NCBI GenBank assembly: GCA_032358165.1
Contig: JAALGY010000008.1
Coordinates: forward strand, 186,001-250,000
Source: Diplosphaera chodatii
Taxonomy: Eukaryota; Chlorophyta; Trebouxiophyceae; Prasiolales; Stichococcaceae
Direction of reading: 5' to 3'
DNA length: 64,000 bases
Shown here: in pieces, positions 11,395-24,500 of the stretch
How positions within the stretch are numbered: position 1 is the stretch's first letter
Layout of the letters: each line of letters starts with the position of its first letter
Made by a program: the position numbers and the translations under genes
The notes under the pieces: generated by a model
The model's input: the letters and a program-made list of their open reading frames with translations, nothing else
What the model was told of the DNA's origin: nothing
The model's database searches: none

Positions 11395-12211
11395 GCTACT
11401 TCCCAGTCGTGATCTGGTTCGCCTCATGCTCATGCTGCCGTAGCAACGTAGGGGCACAACACGACGCAGGGCGCTTCTGAGAAGGCTGACAACCGGCAGG
11501 ACTTTGGCAAAGAGGCAGCGCTGCCATGCGGCGACATGCTGCATGTCACAGCAGGATCGTCGCATGCAGCGGGAGCAGCATGCATTCTGCAAGCGCGTGG
11601 TCTACACAATACACGCGAGTCTGCAGCTCCTCTCACGCGTCGCCTGCTGCTGCAGGCGAGTGCCCCAAGATGCGGCTGTGTGGCTGATGCCTCACCTGGC
11701 GCCCTGTGCTAGTGACGGCGCGCATCGCGGGGCAGCGCAGCATGGTGGCCATGCTGACGTCGTACCGGATCTGAATCGCAATGCGTGTTCAAAACCAAAT
11801 GTGCCAGTCTGCATCTCGAGTGGCGCAGCTCGACCCTGTGCACGTGCTACCTGGATCTGCAATGCAGGGCAATAAGCAATGCGCTTGCGGCCATTTACGA
11901 TTGCAAATGCCTGTTCTAGTATCCATCTGCTTGCTGCTGTCTGCGTGCTGAGACGAAAGACCCATATTTTGCATCGTTATCAGCAGCATCGAGATCAGAT
12001 CACTCTCCCGTCACACAAGCTCAAACTCCGACAACTGCTGCGTACTTGTAGCCATCATTCGTGCATACTGGGTGCAGAAACCGTGCACTGAATCGCCTGC
12101 AACGTCTAAAACCTGCATGTCCTGACATGCGCCTCTGCTGGCGGACGTGTCCCTTGTAGCGGCAGCGCCAGTCCACAGCCATGTAGCGAAGGCGCCCAGT
12201 GACGCCACAGA
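11395..12211. promoter_or_regulatory. Divergent promoter region, pyrophosphatase / GT62
   Basis: About 0.8 kb between the start codons at 11394 (minus) and 12212 (plus). Open stretches here lack recognisable protein features. Noncoding 5' exons cannot be excluded. Confidence 0.35.
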
Positions 12212-15200
12212 ATGAACAAGCAGACGGCCTCGCTGCTGAAATGGGCGGGCATCCTGCTCATCTTCGCCAACATCATGGCTTGGGAAGGTCTGCCCAGCAA
12301 TGCGTGCGGCAGCCTGATCAAAGCGTCAGCTCCGCACACCGCTGCAGTATGTACAAAGAAAGCGCGAGGTGTGCCGTCAGAGGTGAACAGAGCATGAACG
12401 GATGGTGCGTTCCCTGCAGCCATGTACCTTGCCAGACGGTGGCGCCCCCCCGACGTTGCTGCACAGCCCAGGAACCTGTTGGAGAAGTACCCAGGTGCAC
12501 TTCGCTCCTGTGCTGCTTGTTCCATGAACACAGTAAGTCCGCACAGCATGATCCTACACTGTTTGTTGCATCAGCACTGATGCGCGCATTGTCATGCTCT
12601 GCTGCAGATACGGTATGCCCAGAGCAGAAGGTCATCCACACCACCTGCCCCGCCTGCGAGTGCCGCATCAAGGACAAGGTGCGAAGATCGACGGCTGCGC
12701 AGTCATGCAACCATATACGAGTGCTTCGTGTGCACCTCGACGTGCAGCCAACGCCGCGCGAGCAGGGAGCGCAGTGCACCTGGACTGCAGTGCTCGCGGT
12801 TTGCTACTGGCGTGACTGCTGCAGAGGAGGGCGGAGGGCACCCAGGTGCAGGCGGGGCAGCAGCGGAACACGGGATTCGACCGCGGGATCAGCATGCTTC
12901 CACATCATGGACTCAACCGTGCACTGTACACACATGCTCGCGCCCACACTGCAGCGGAAGCTGGAGGCGGACCTGGGGCAGGCGGTGCAGCAGCGGGACG
13001 TGTACGAGCGCAGCCTCATGGGGCAGCGCGACGAGCTGGCGTCGCTGCGGGCGGCCGCCAAGCAGCGGGACAGCGCCTTCCGGATCGCGAACCCGGAGGT
13101 CCGACTTCAGACCTTGTGAAAGTAATTTCGTCTTCTACTGTATTGATCTCATGATAGAGCGTCTCTAATGGTCGTCCGCCCATGCCCGACGCCCGGTCAC
13201 GCTGGAGAGGAACACGCCTTGTCGTGCCACCATGTACATCGCCCACGCTCCCTGTGCAGCAGTGTTCGTTGAACGCTGTGCACGCGACCTTTGAAGGTGG
13301 TGGAGAAGGCAGTGCTGGTCGCCACGCCGGTGAAGAATGCGAAGGACCACATTGAGAAGTACTTCACCAACCTGGCGGCGATGTCGTACCCCAAGTGCGG
13401 CCTTGATTGCGCACCGCCTGAGCATGCCTCTTCACTGCCTGCCAGGAGTTTGCCGCACGTTTGCACGCTGCAGAGGATGCCTGCTAGCGGCGGCAGCACG
13501 CGGAGCATGTGTTCGCTGCCTCAGGGCGTGCCCAGAAGTCCAGGGCAGCAGCACATGTGCAGAAGGAACAGCTACTCCTTGGCCTGAGCGCACCTTAAAC
13601 CCTGCGCAGGGACCTGACGTCCCTGGCGCTCATCGTCAGCGACAGCCTGGACGGCAGCCGCGCGATGGTGCGCAACCGGGTCACCGGGCTGCGGGGCGCC
13701 TACCGCCGCGCCACCGTGCTGGGCCGCGACTTCGGCTACAACCAGGTCGGCCGAGCGAGAACCCTACAACCATGCTGGCGGCCTTGACCGCCGCCCTGCA
13801 GCGTTCCTGGCCGACATGTCTGCTCGCACAACGGGCCGGCTTGGCGGCGCGTGCTTGCACGCTGGGCCTCTCGAGACGGCGTTGCATGCCCTACCAGCAG
13901 CGGGCCCCCGCAGTGACGCGGCACACACAAGCTGCATGCCCTGCCGATGATGCGACACGCCTCCATTGTCTGTCCGCAGGCGCCGGACCCCAATGCGAAC
14001 ATGACGGCGGATGACGAGGCGTACCGGCGGGGGGTGCTCGCCCGCAGCCGCAACTTCCTGCTGTTCGAGGCGCTGCACGACGAGGGCTGGGTGCTGTGGC
14101 TGGACGTCGACATCGTGGAGGTGCGCCAGCTTCAACCCTGGTCAAACGGCAGCGCTGTACGGACCTACTGGGCTGAGGATTCTCATTCTGCTGCATGCGC
14201 ACACAGGGATGGGTACGGCATGCTGACGGCATGGTGCGGTTTGTAAGCTGGTTGTCTCAGCTGCACATCACCTGTGGGCATTCAACAGCCTTCTGTGACA
14301 CCATCACACAGGCTGGCAGGTGGCCCACCGGACATCAAGCTATGGCAGTGCGCCCCAGCTTGACTCCGTACTCCTTGTCAGATAGCATGCATGTGCTGGC
14401 CTGCAGTACCCGGGGAACCTCATACAGCAGCTCATGGCGCCCGGGGCGGACATCGTGACCGCCAACTGCGTGTACCTGGACGACAACGGCCAGACGACAG
14501 AGCGCACGTGCGACGAGGGGGCCTGGGCGGAGACGCCAGAGTCGAGGGCGTACATCGCCAAGCTCGCGCCGGACGTGCCGCTCTTCGAGGCATACCCATG
14601 TGAGCTTGGATGTTGTCATCATGGCGAACATGGCGAGCGTTCAGACTCGGTGTTCACCGATTGGTTGCCGGGCTCAGGCACTGGCCCCAGAGCTGAGCTG
14701 AGCTTCGCTTGCATCAGCCACACAGCAGTGGAAAAGCATGTTTGCATCCATGATCTGGTGAGCATGGAGGCAGTCCAATTGCACCCACGCTCGGGCAATG
14801 CCTGGACCACAAGGATGTGCAGTACATTGCATTAATATGTCAACGTGTTGCTGCTGCCGCCGGCTCGCAGTGGCGGAGGCGTACGTGGGGCTGCGGCGGC
14901 GCCTGGGCAGCGAGGCGTTCGCGGCGAACGACACGGTGCCGCTGGACGCGGTCGGTGCCGCCGCCACTTTGGTGAGGACTGCGATGCACACTGTACTACC
15001 ATTTGGGCCATGTTTGGTGAGAAGTGCTTCGGAGGGCTGTGGGCATGCACACTGCTTGGCACTGTGGGCAGCAACTACTGCATGTGCGACAGGTTTGACC
15101 TGTTATCAAGTGGGCTGATGATGTGTGATGCGGCAGGTGCGCGCCGACCTGCACCGGGACGGGCTGCTGTTCCCGCACGTGCTGTACGACCATCAGGTGC

Positions 15201-15435
15201 GGACCGCATCCAAGCAAAAATAAACCGAACCACAGGTGCCTACCGATGCGGACGCCGTGCATGTGGTGGCCATCAGGTGCCGGTTTGTACAAGGCCTTGC
15301 GGTTTCGTGAGTATGCAGATCGAGGCAGAGGGCTTGGGCAAGATGGCGGTGGCAGCAGGGTACCAGCCGATGGGTCTGCCGCAGCTGGTGGTGCAACACG
15401 CGAAAGTGCACATACCGCCGCAGCCTACATGGTAG
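12212..15435 (+). CDS. Anp1/Mnn9/Van1-family mannosyltransferase (GT62)
   Basis: Ten exons: 12212-12287, 12608-12678, 12955-13098, 13297-13394, 13610-13745, 13980-14120, 14407-14599, 14871-14971, 15137-15196, 15319-15435; 378 residues. A type II signal anchor (residues about 8-23, LLKWAGILLIFANIMAW) and a short coiled stem (RKLEADLGQAVQQRD...) precede the catalytic domain: VLVATPVKNAKDHIEKYF, LIVSDSLDGS, LGRDFGYNQ, ARSRNFLLFEAL, WVLWLDVDIVE (the DxD metal/sugar-nucleotide site), ADIVTANCVY, LDAVGAAATLVRADL, LPQLVVQHAK. In fungi this family builds the alpha-1,6-mannan backbone on N-glycans in the Golgi; in an alga a Golgi mannosyltransferase role is inferred. Most introns fall between conserved blocks. 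Confidence 0.92.
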
Positions 15436-15449
15436 CACCGCAGTCTTCA

Positions 15450-15454
15450 TGTAA
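15450..15454 (+). promoter_or_regulatory. TGTAA poly(A) signal of the GT62 gene
   Basis: TGTAA starts 15 nt after the stop codon at 15433-15435. TGTAA is the usual poly(A) signal of green algae; this is a context-based call. Confidence 0.5.
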
Positions 15455-15584
15455 CATGCGCTTCTGGCTACAGCAGGACGTTCAAGCCCGCCAGTCACTC
15501 CCCAGACACATTCACAGCACTCACTGCCGAGGGTGCTGCTGCATCTACCACAAGGTAGTCACCACTCCCGTCCACAATTTGGCA

Positions 15585-17814
15585 TCATGTGATCTGCCCG
15601 GACCGCTTCAGCTCTGCGCACTCGTGGCAATACCAGCTGGCATTTGACTTGAGGGTCCCCGGTTTCACTCCAACGCACACCTGCCGGCAGCAGGATGGTA
15701 CTGACAATCAGCGGCGCTGCCAACATGGGGCCGCATGTCAGCTGACAGGGCAGTGCTTTTGCCACTGTTCCCCACACCCAACAGGTTCTGAGAGCACCAC
15801 TGCCGTGCTCAAGACAAACAGTGCACGCTCCAGCAGAGACCGGTACGCAGATCTAAAATGACACACGAACACAACTCCTTGAAAATGACAAATCGAAGCA
15901 GAGAAGGAGGGCGCACGTCGTGGAACCACTCGATGGGGCAGTCCGGGTTGTCGCATCCGATCATGTCGCCATATGACGCCTGCGAAACAGTGTTGCGCCG
16001 GTGGGCAGACGCCAGCATGAAGGGCACATTGCAGCAGGAGGCAATGGGTACAGCATGCAGCCTGGCATGGTTCATAGTAGCGTTTACTGACGGCAACCAC
16101 CTTGCCGCAGTAGCAGTACGCGGGTTCGCCGTTGGTGGCCTCCGGAATGTGCGCGCTGGGGTTCTCGGGGTCAAACGGCGGCTGGTCATCTGCACAGAGC
16201 CAGCGAATTGTTCTCATTATAGCACAAGGGCGTCAGCCGCGCATCTGTTGCGGCCTTGTCTGACGACTTGTGCATCTGAGCAGGTCCAGGCAAGACAGGC
16301 AGCGTGACAGCTGCTTTTGTGCGCAAGCCACGCAGATAGGCATTGCAGCGAGCCTGTGGCACAGCACCTGCGCCCAACCAGCAGCCGAGCCGCCTCACTC
16401 GCAAGATCTGGCAAGCTCAGCATCGTCCCGAGCGTTGCAGCCTTGACGAGCAAAACCCTAGGCACTGCAGCTGCCCACCTGCTGCGGGCGCTTCCTCAGC
16501 GAGCGTCGGGCTGCCGGCTGCGTCCGGTGGCGCCGCCGCTGCCGTGGCCGCCACCGCCGCTGCCTCCCGCTTGCGCTTCCGCTTCATCTTGCCCTGCTTC
16601 CTGCTGGGAGCCTCGTCCCCACTCCCTGCCCGCTCCTGCATGGCAGGAGATGGTCGAAGGTGTCAGGGTCGAGTGACACGTAGGTCATCTGAAGTTGTGC
16701 GCTCCTGGTCAGCCGGCTGTGCGAAGGGTTCTGCCCTTGCTGCAGTTCTCAAGCACGGCCTGAAGTCTACCTTGCTGGTCTGCAGGCCGTACTTCTTGCG
16801 TTCGCGGTCCAGCTCCGCCTCGAAGCGCCGGATGTCGGCGTCGGTCTGGATGATGCGGCGGTCGACCGCCTCGTAGATGCTCTTCGCCAGCGAGGACTGC
16901 GCAGGCGCAAACAGGTGACGCTGTCGTGCATGTCTCACCAGAGAGTACGGTCCACACATTACAGAGTGGGTTGACTTGGGAGTTCGTGGATGTCACCCTT
17001 GAGAAGCAACAGCATCAGCACAGCCGGCAAAGCGCAGACACATCGCGTATTGATCAGCTTGCTGCTTCAGTGTGCGTCTGGCTGGCACCTGCTCCCCAAG
17101 GCCGAGCGCACAGGCTTCATGATCTGCACATCAGGCTGCATGGCGCTGCTGAGACCAGCGCCCCACCTTCTTCGAGGCGACCGACAGCAGCTGCTTGCAC
17201 TGCTCCTGCAGTCTCTCGTCCATCCTGACCGGCGCCATGGCCCGGGGGGCCGCCTTGGTGCGCTTCGACCTGTGCGCCGCCGCTGTGGACGCCTGCACCC
17301 AATACGATCGGCACACTCGGCGTGCTGCGCTTCCTGATGGGTGTTGGCAGGAGTCGTCTGGTGTCTGCTGCACCCTGTACGCCTGGCGCTTGCGGGTGCA
17401 GCGCCCTCTAGGCAGAAGGAGTGCACAAGGATCAGCACGGACAAGTGCATGAGCAATGTTCTCCGTTGCGCATGCTGCAGACGGCTGCATGTGCGTCTGC
17501 ACCTTCTGGGCGGCGGCCTCCACTTTCTCGCGCACAGCCGCGTGAATGTCGCCCTGCAGCCTGACGGCGGACTCGTCCAGCTCCCGCATGTGCGTCAGCA
17601 CCCGCGCCAGCTCGTCCGGCAGCGTGCTGGAGTCTGCGCATGCATGCAGTTCACTGCTGCTTGGCAACATGGGTGTCCCGTAGCGGTTGTCTCATAGTGC
17701 ACCGTCATGCCGCAGCAGATCTGCGGCAGGGAGAGTACATCTACAGCGCTGCGGAGGTGCAGGGTGGCAGCGGCGTGCACCGTTGACGAACTTCTCGAGG
17801 AACGAGGGTTGCAT
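15585..17814 (-). CDS. ING (inhibitor of growth) family PHD-finger protein
   Basis: Eight exons: 17814-17781, 17633-17503, 17292-17167, 16896-16771, 16635-16479, 16189-16101, 15979-15917, 15680-15585; 273 residues, all phases agree. N-terminal ING domain: [29 protein letters not shown], then a helical region ending [20 protein letters not shown]. Middle: a lysine/arginine cluster (KMKRKRKR), likely nuclear localisation, and an Ala/Pro linker. C-terminus: a complete C4HC3 PHD finger, [42 protein letters not shown] fingers bind H3K4me3 and recruit histone acetyltransferase or deacetylase complexes, so this is a nuclear chromatin regulator. The length fits plant ING1/ING2. It converges with the GT62 gene, with only about 150 bp between stops. 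Confidence 0.95.
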
Positions 17815-18575
17815 GGCTGCTGCCGCGCTGCGCATGCTTGCACCCCTGGGGCAGCACTGGCTGCTGGCCGCGCTTGAGGTGCAGCACTGGCTGTCTGTGT
17901 GGTGGCCAGCAAGTTCTGCTGTTGCTGTACTGCTGTAGACGCTGTGCGCGCTCTAGGGACGAATTGCCCCTGCTGGTGACGGTTGCCGCAAGCATCCATA
18001 CCCTCCACGGCCTGCAATGGCCGCTGCCTCAACACTGCTGCATTGTATGTACATGCTCCTTGATGACCCAGCGAGCGATCTCGAGAAAGGGTAAACTTCG
18101 AATGTCCTCAAATGATCACCGGCAAACACTGCTTCACTGGTGCTCTTGCGCCACAGTGATGTTCTGTCGATACAGCCAGCGTCGCTGCCAGCTTCACAGA
18201 AAATCGTAGGCATGCACCACAAGAAGAATCGATGTGAGATAAGCCTGCAACGTCGAGTTGGACTTCCTGGTCCCAAAGTTCGCAGCATTTGAGTTGCTCA
18301 AATCGCAGCAGCTGGCAAGCAGCAGTGCACTTGCCGGAATGCCAATTGCAATGTATGCCACATTTGCGCGTTTCGTCGCAGACTCAGAGACAAACAAGCA
18401 CCACGTGCATTTGCTGACGGTCTCTGATGCTGCTTGTGGAAAACTTGCAAAGGATAGAGATTGGGCACTGGGCATCAGGCAGTTTTGCATTGCTCCTTTG
18501 CGCCTCATCGTATACAACCCGGTGTACTCGATGAATCAACAGAGTGAAATGATTTGAGGACTGCCAGTTGTGGAG
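17815..18575. promoter_or_regulatory. Divergent promoter region, ING / dysferlin-lipase
   Basis: About 760 bp between start codons. The part 18230-18560 is less GC-rich and open in both directions for about 100 codons, but without an ATG, splice logic or family resemblance I treat it as noncoding. Confidence 0.4.
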
Positions 18576-21500
18576 ATGGGCGACATTAGCGTGAACGAAG
18601 TATGGGAAAACCAGCGTTTCTACGGCATTGGCTGGTGCGCAGCCAGGCGCTTCGTTGTTGTCGCAAGTGGACATAATGATGAGCTGGCCTGAACCTGCAT
18701 GAACATCAATTACCGTGCGCTGACGGTGAAGTACGTGAGCCCGTTGTTAATAACCATGTGAAGGGCTGCGCCTGGGCTGCTGGAGCGGCCGGCATGGAGC
18801 GATGAGGACGGCAACCCTGTGGCGCTCGGGCGGCCGCCCAGCGAGGCTCGGCACCTGGGCTGGGAGCTGGCGGTGTCGACTGCGACGTCTGCCGACGGCT
18901 GGCAGTATGCCAGCGTCTTCAAGTGCGTGGCTGGGGTGGAGTGGGACAGCTTGAGATCAGCTGGTGTATCAGCGTGGCGCCGGCAACATGTCAAGTCTCC
19001 ATGTCGAGATTGCCGGCGTGATGACGTTAGCTTAGCTGGCGCATATGGCAGCCGAGCGAACGCGCACATGCACGGCATCTGTATGCAGTGGCTCAATGGA
19101 TCTAGATGGTGCACAGGCACTTCGAGTACATGCGGCCTGGCGGCCGTGCGTCGGCGCGGGCGACGGACCTGGTGCGGCGCCGCTGCTGGCGGCGCTCCAG
19201 GGCGCCCTCGGGCCTGCTGTCGGCGGCCGCAGCCCGTGCCGCCGGCCGCCCCGGCACGTGAGTACCTGTAACCATGCTGCCTGCCGTGCTATAGGCCACA
19301 CAGTCAGGCAGGTACCGAGGGCGTAGACATGTTTCTGGCAGATGCAGCGGGCTGTGACGGCACACGTAGCGTGCTGAGCGATTGTAGTTGCCAACTGCAC
19401 CACTCATATGACTCCTGCTGAGGGGTGCAGGGGTGAGAGCCCCCGTGAGCCGAGGTATGGCACGGGCAATCAGCAGGCGGTTGATACTGGCACCGCCAGC
19501 ACCGTGGCAGCTGGCCCGAGCATAGACGCGGCAGCGGCCTCCAGTGAAGCAGCTGTTGCGACAATGCTGAGCCCGGCCACCCAGATGAATGGGCACAGGT
19601 ATGGGTGTGTGCAGTGCAAGTACAAGCAGCGCTGATGAGCTGGTATCATTACTGCACAGCATGCAGGGCTATGGACCTCTTGCGTGCAGCGTTTGCAGCG
19701 GCATGACCACGGTCCATGGCGCTCTCAGGGGTTTCCTGCGTGCTACTGTCCAGGGTACGGAAGGAGACAGAGTTTGACCGGCGGCGCACGGTGCTGAAGC
19801 TGTTTGTGGGAATGGTCGGGGCCACCATCAAGCGCTGGCAGGTCTGCACCAAAGAGCCTGGCATATGTGTGCGCACGATATCATACTTGAGCTGTCAAAT
19901 GGTGCATGTGGCAACTTTTGGAAGTTCATGACATGTATCCGATCATGATACTTTCACCGGCAGTAGGAGTCTGATCACTACTGCGTTTCTCTCCATGCTG
20001 TGGTGACAAGACTGACATGCAAGTCCCGGTATGTAGGTGTGGAACCTTATGCCGCTGGATCCAGTGGCCTGGCTGGTCATGTACAGCGAGCATCAGACGG
20101 CGCTGGCGGATCTGATAGCGGCCAACATGCGGCACCGGCTGCCGCTTGAGGCTGTGCGCGATGTGCAGCCGCCTCAGCAGCAGGTGTGGCGGCATATCCA
20201 TGCAAGCCTGCTTGACGCTGTTGCCTTGGGTACGGTCCAGACTGTGTGGGGAGGTGATGCAGAGCATGTCAGCTGCTGACTGTGGCCCACCAATGTTTGC
20301 AGGTGGAGCAGCGACGGCAGGGTGTTGAAAGAGACGCGGGGCTGGTGCGGGAGCTGCTGGCGGCGGCGATGCACTCCCGCGCTGCGTACGGCTATGCAAT
20401 GCAGGTGCGCCCGCAAGTGGCAAGCGGGAGAAACGTGTGCATACAGGCCACTGCATGCATCAGCTTGTGCCATCACCGTCCACGAGCTCGCATTCGGATC
20501 GCGCAGGCAGGGCACCTGACGTCCGTGATGAACTTTGCGCTGCTGCACACGGTGCACTCCCTCAGGTGCTGCCCTGCCTGCTATCATTGTCGCCCCTTCA
20601 CTTCCTGCAAAGCTGTAGCTTGAGTCCTCTGTCGAAGAAATAAGGTGTAGGCGCGAGATTGGTCGCAGCTCAAAGGCTAAACCCTAGGGAAGATCATCCT
20701 AGCTGGAGCGAACATTCGAGACCAAGTGGGACTTGAAGTGAAGTGAAGTAGCAGCCGCTGCCTGCAGCTTCGATGCCGCCGGCGGGGCGTCGGGCGACGC
20801 CAACAACGAGGCGGTGGCGGCGCTGGCGGGGGTGCGGGCGCAGGACATCGTCATGGCCGAGTGGCACACCAGCATCATGCGGCCGTGCCACTACGTCGCC
20901 GTGGACCGCGCCAACCACAGCATCGTGCTGTCCATTCGGTGCGTCAGTCATCACACACCGCCTGGGCACATCGCAGCTGCTGCAGCAGCAAGGAGCAGTG
21001 CAGCCGAGTGTGCGTGTCTGTGAAGATTGTGTGAGCAAACTGACGCACAAGTTGCAAGTCATGCTCTGTGTGGAAGCAGAGGATGACTTGCTGGCGATGT
21101 GCTGGCAGGGGGTCCCTGGAGGTCAACGATGTGTTTTCGGACATCAGCGCCTCGCCCCTGGAGATGCAGTTCCTGGGCACCACCGGCAGCGTGCATGAAG
21201 GCACGCCACCTGCCCACACCACCTGCCGACCCCACACTTGCCTCCCCTGAAGCTCATACATGTTTGACTGCGCTGCCTCCCAATGGGTCGCTTCCTAGCA
21301 TGCCAGCGTGCGGATGATCGGCTTACCGTGGCTGCTGCACCGCTGCAGGCCTCATGGCGGCCGCCACCTACGTGCACTCCAACACCGCGGGCGCGCTGGC
21401 GGCCGCCGGTCGCGACTTCCCCGGCTGGCCGCTGTTCCTGACCGGCCACTCCATGGGGGGTGCGCAACCCGCGAGCAATCGAACCAGGCAGCGCCAACAT

Positions 21501-24500
21501 CAGAAGGTCATGTGGCTGCGCTGCAACGTGTTGCTGTGGCAAATAGGTGTGCCTGCACAGCTGCTTCAAAAGGCAGAGAAAGTCACACGGTGGCTTCACG
21601 CTGCAGGTGCGGTCGCGTCGCTGGTGACGCTGCTGCTGCACGAGCACGGGCTGCCGGAGGGCCTGGGGCCGCCCCGCTGCGTGGCCATCGGCCCCGCGGC
21701 GGTGATGTCAGCAGACCTCGCAGACGCCTCCCAGCCGCTCATCACCTCCGTCTGCCTGAGGCATGCCATACAAACTCCCTCCCAGTGACTGCCGAATCTA
21801 CTTCATCAGTATGCGTTGTCATCGATGTCTTTGGCGTCTTTCAGATGCGGCCTTGTTTGACTGGTGATCTGGTGCGTTTCGTGCAGCATTACATGGGTTT
21901 GGTTGTCCCAGGTCTGACTTCGTGCCGCGGCTGACCTATGCCGGGGTGGAGGGGCTGCTGCTGGAGCTGGCAGACTCGAGCCCCGTGCGCAGGTAGGCAG
22001 ACAGCGCAGACAATTCAACTGCCCCATTTCTGAATATTTCCTGGTGTTCAGGACGATGCATGCCTCGAAGTGTTGGGCGAGAGGCAGCAAAGGTGTCATG
22101 GTGCAAGCGCACGGCTGATTGGTGTGTCAGATGTGCGCACGGTTCAGGATGTCCATCGCGAAGGTTGAAAGGTCCATCAGTGAGTGGCATCAGCATGCTG
22201 CTCTGCATGACCCCAGACCATTCTGTGTAAACCTTGCAGGGCTGCCAAGGGCGTCGGGAGGAAGATGACGGCGGCGCTGGAGAGCCTGAAGGTGGGGTGG
22301 GGCGGCGGCAGCGGCGCCGGCTCCCCCTCTGGCAGCGGCCCTGCCACCCCCAAAGGTGGACCCCACCTGCACAGGTGCATTGGGAACATCTGCGCCCAGA
22401 GGACGTGCGCCAGCGGGTACACCGACCTTGTCACAGGAGTCATGCATGCCGCCACCGTACCCTGCATGCTTCGGATGATCTGGACGGCCCGGCACCCCTT
22501 CCTAATTTGAATTGTAGGTCTGGAGGGGGTGGCGGAGCTGGCCGAGGGGTCCAGGGGCGTTGCCGAGGCGGCGGCGCAGCAGGCCACGCAAAAGCTGCGG
22601 CGCTCCGTCGCAGCGGCGGCGGAGTCTGCAGGCGCAAAGCTGCCGGCAGAGGCGTCGGACGCCATCAGCAGCGGTGATGCAGGTGGCAGCCTGGGCAGCG
22701 CTGCCGGTGAGGAGGTCAGCAGCAGGGCCGCGTCACCAGCAGCGCCGCCAGCATATGCGCAAGACATGGTCTGCAGCGCAGCAGTCGGCGCGCCGCAGCA
22801 GCGGGCGCAGCGCCAGAGCAGCGGCAGCCACAGCGGCGCGAGCGCCGGCCCTGCCGAAGCTGGTGGGAACACAGCAGCAGCATCGGGTTGGCCGGGAGCC
22901 GGCAGCGCGGCGGCGGGCGGCGGCCAGCTCGCAGGGGCGGAAGACACGCGCCAGGTGACACCGAGGAGGGACAGGGGCCACGTGGAGTCGCCGAAGGCTG
23001 CGAAGCTGCCGCGAGTGGAGTCTGCCGCCGAGTACGTGCTGGCACACGACATCCAGGTGTGCTTGTCGGCCAGCTGGCTTGCTGTCATACCTGCTGCTTG
23101 TGTGCGCTATGCCTTACTTGTGATGAAGTTGCAAGTCAACGCCTTTGCTCTCTGCCAGCAGGTCGACAGCGCCAGGGGCAGACAAGGTGGCGAGGTCGGT
23201 GGCGTCACACAATCAGACAGCAACCGCACCAGTGCAGGCAGCCCACAGGCCAGCAGCAGGACCCAGGCCCCTGGCGACGCGAGGCAGCATGGCAGCAGGG
23301 GCGGTGATGCTGACGGCCGCCTGCCTGATGCCGCTGCAGCCCCGGATGAGATCCAAGGTGAGTGTCTCACCACTTAGCATCCCGCCGCTTGCGCGGTGAT
23401 GAGCGCTGTGGTCCGACACCCTGGGGGCATTGCTGTGCGGGATGGTTCATGTCCTGGCGGCCTGCACCTGCCATCGTGGGGAACTACCTAGGAGGCTGAC
23501 GCTTTTGAATTCTGCAGGTTTTGCTTCCTGCTGGTGTCGAGTGTTCGTCTGCTGTGCCGTGTAACCTGCGCTTCTGCACCGCAGGTGCCGCCGAGGGCGG
23601 GGCCCGCAGAGCCCAGCGGGCGAGCACCGAGGAGCGCAGGACTGCTGCAGAGATGCTGCCGGGCGGGCGAGACGGCGTGGAGCGACCCGAGATGCTGTAC
23701 CCAGCAGGTGGTGTTTCCGGTGTTGGCAAACGTCGGCATGATCGCCCATGTTGCTGTATTACCCACCCCTGTGCGGGCAAGGAGTCGCGCCTCGTGCAGT
23801 TGGTGGCTTCTGCTGCAGGGCGGGTGCTGTGGCTCATACCCCAGGACGAGCCGGCGGTGGTGGCAGATGACGTGGCGGCGGATGCCGCAGCTGAGGAGGT
23901 GACCTTCTGTAGGCATACACTCACAGCCATGTCCTGCCTGCAGCGCTGCTGATACATGTCAAGCAGCCAGCATCCCCAAGCCCAGATGATAGTGCACTCT
24001 CAGGGGCTATTTGAGCATTGTTGTGACTCTGAGCAGGAGGGGCTATTTGAGTCGGGCGGGGCGCTGCCGCGGGCGCCCCGCAGCCCAACGAGCGGCAGCG
24101 CCGCGGGCAGCCCGGCGGGCAGCCCTGTAGCCGGCAGCTCTGCAGCAGCGGTGCGCTTGCAGCCTGCTGTGGCCGCGTCGTGCAGCGTGGCCTGCTGTGT
24201 GCAGATCAGTCAGCAGCCAGACAGCTGTGGCACGAGCACATTTGGCGGCAGCAGTGCAGCGTCTCGTCTGCGATCCGGAAAATCTTCAGATGGCGCCGCT
24301 GCTACAACTGTGCTGCAGCAGCGAGCTTCATACGGCCGTGCAAGGCTCACCTCAGATTGAGAGGTGAGAGGTCAGTCTAGCTGGATTTTTGATCTTCCGC
24401 TAGTTTCCCTGCAGGTGGCGGGCATAGCGGCCAGCGTGACGGGTGTGTCAACAGCGGTGCCCGCGAAGGCGCTGCCCGGGCGCATCACCGGCTTTGGCGG

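Noticed and set aside
18258..18557. 99-codon plus and 107-codon minus frames in the ING/lipase gap
   Set aside because: No ATG for the plus frame, no family, lower GC than coding DNA here.
18699..18734. Short ATG exon ending in GTGAGC as start of the dysferlin-lipase
   Set aside because: The following intron would be only 29 nt and the phase is wrong; the start at 18576 gives the dysferlin motif and the right phase.
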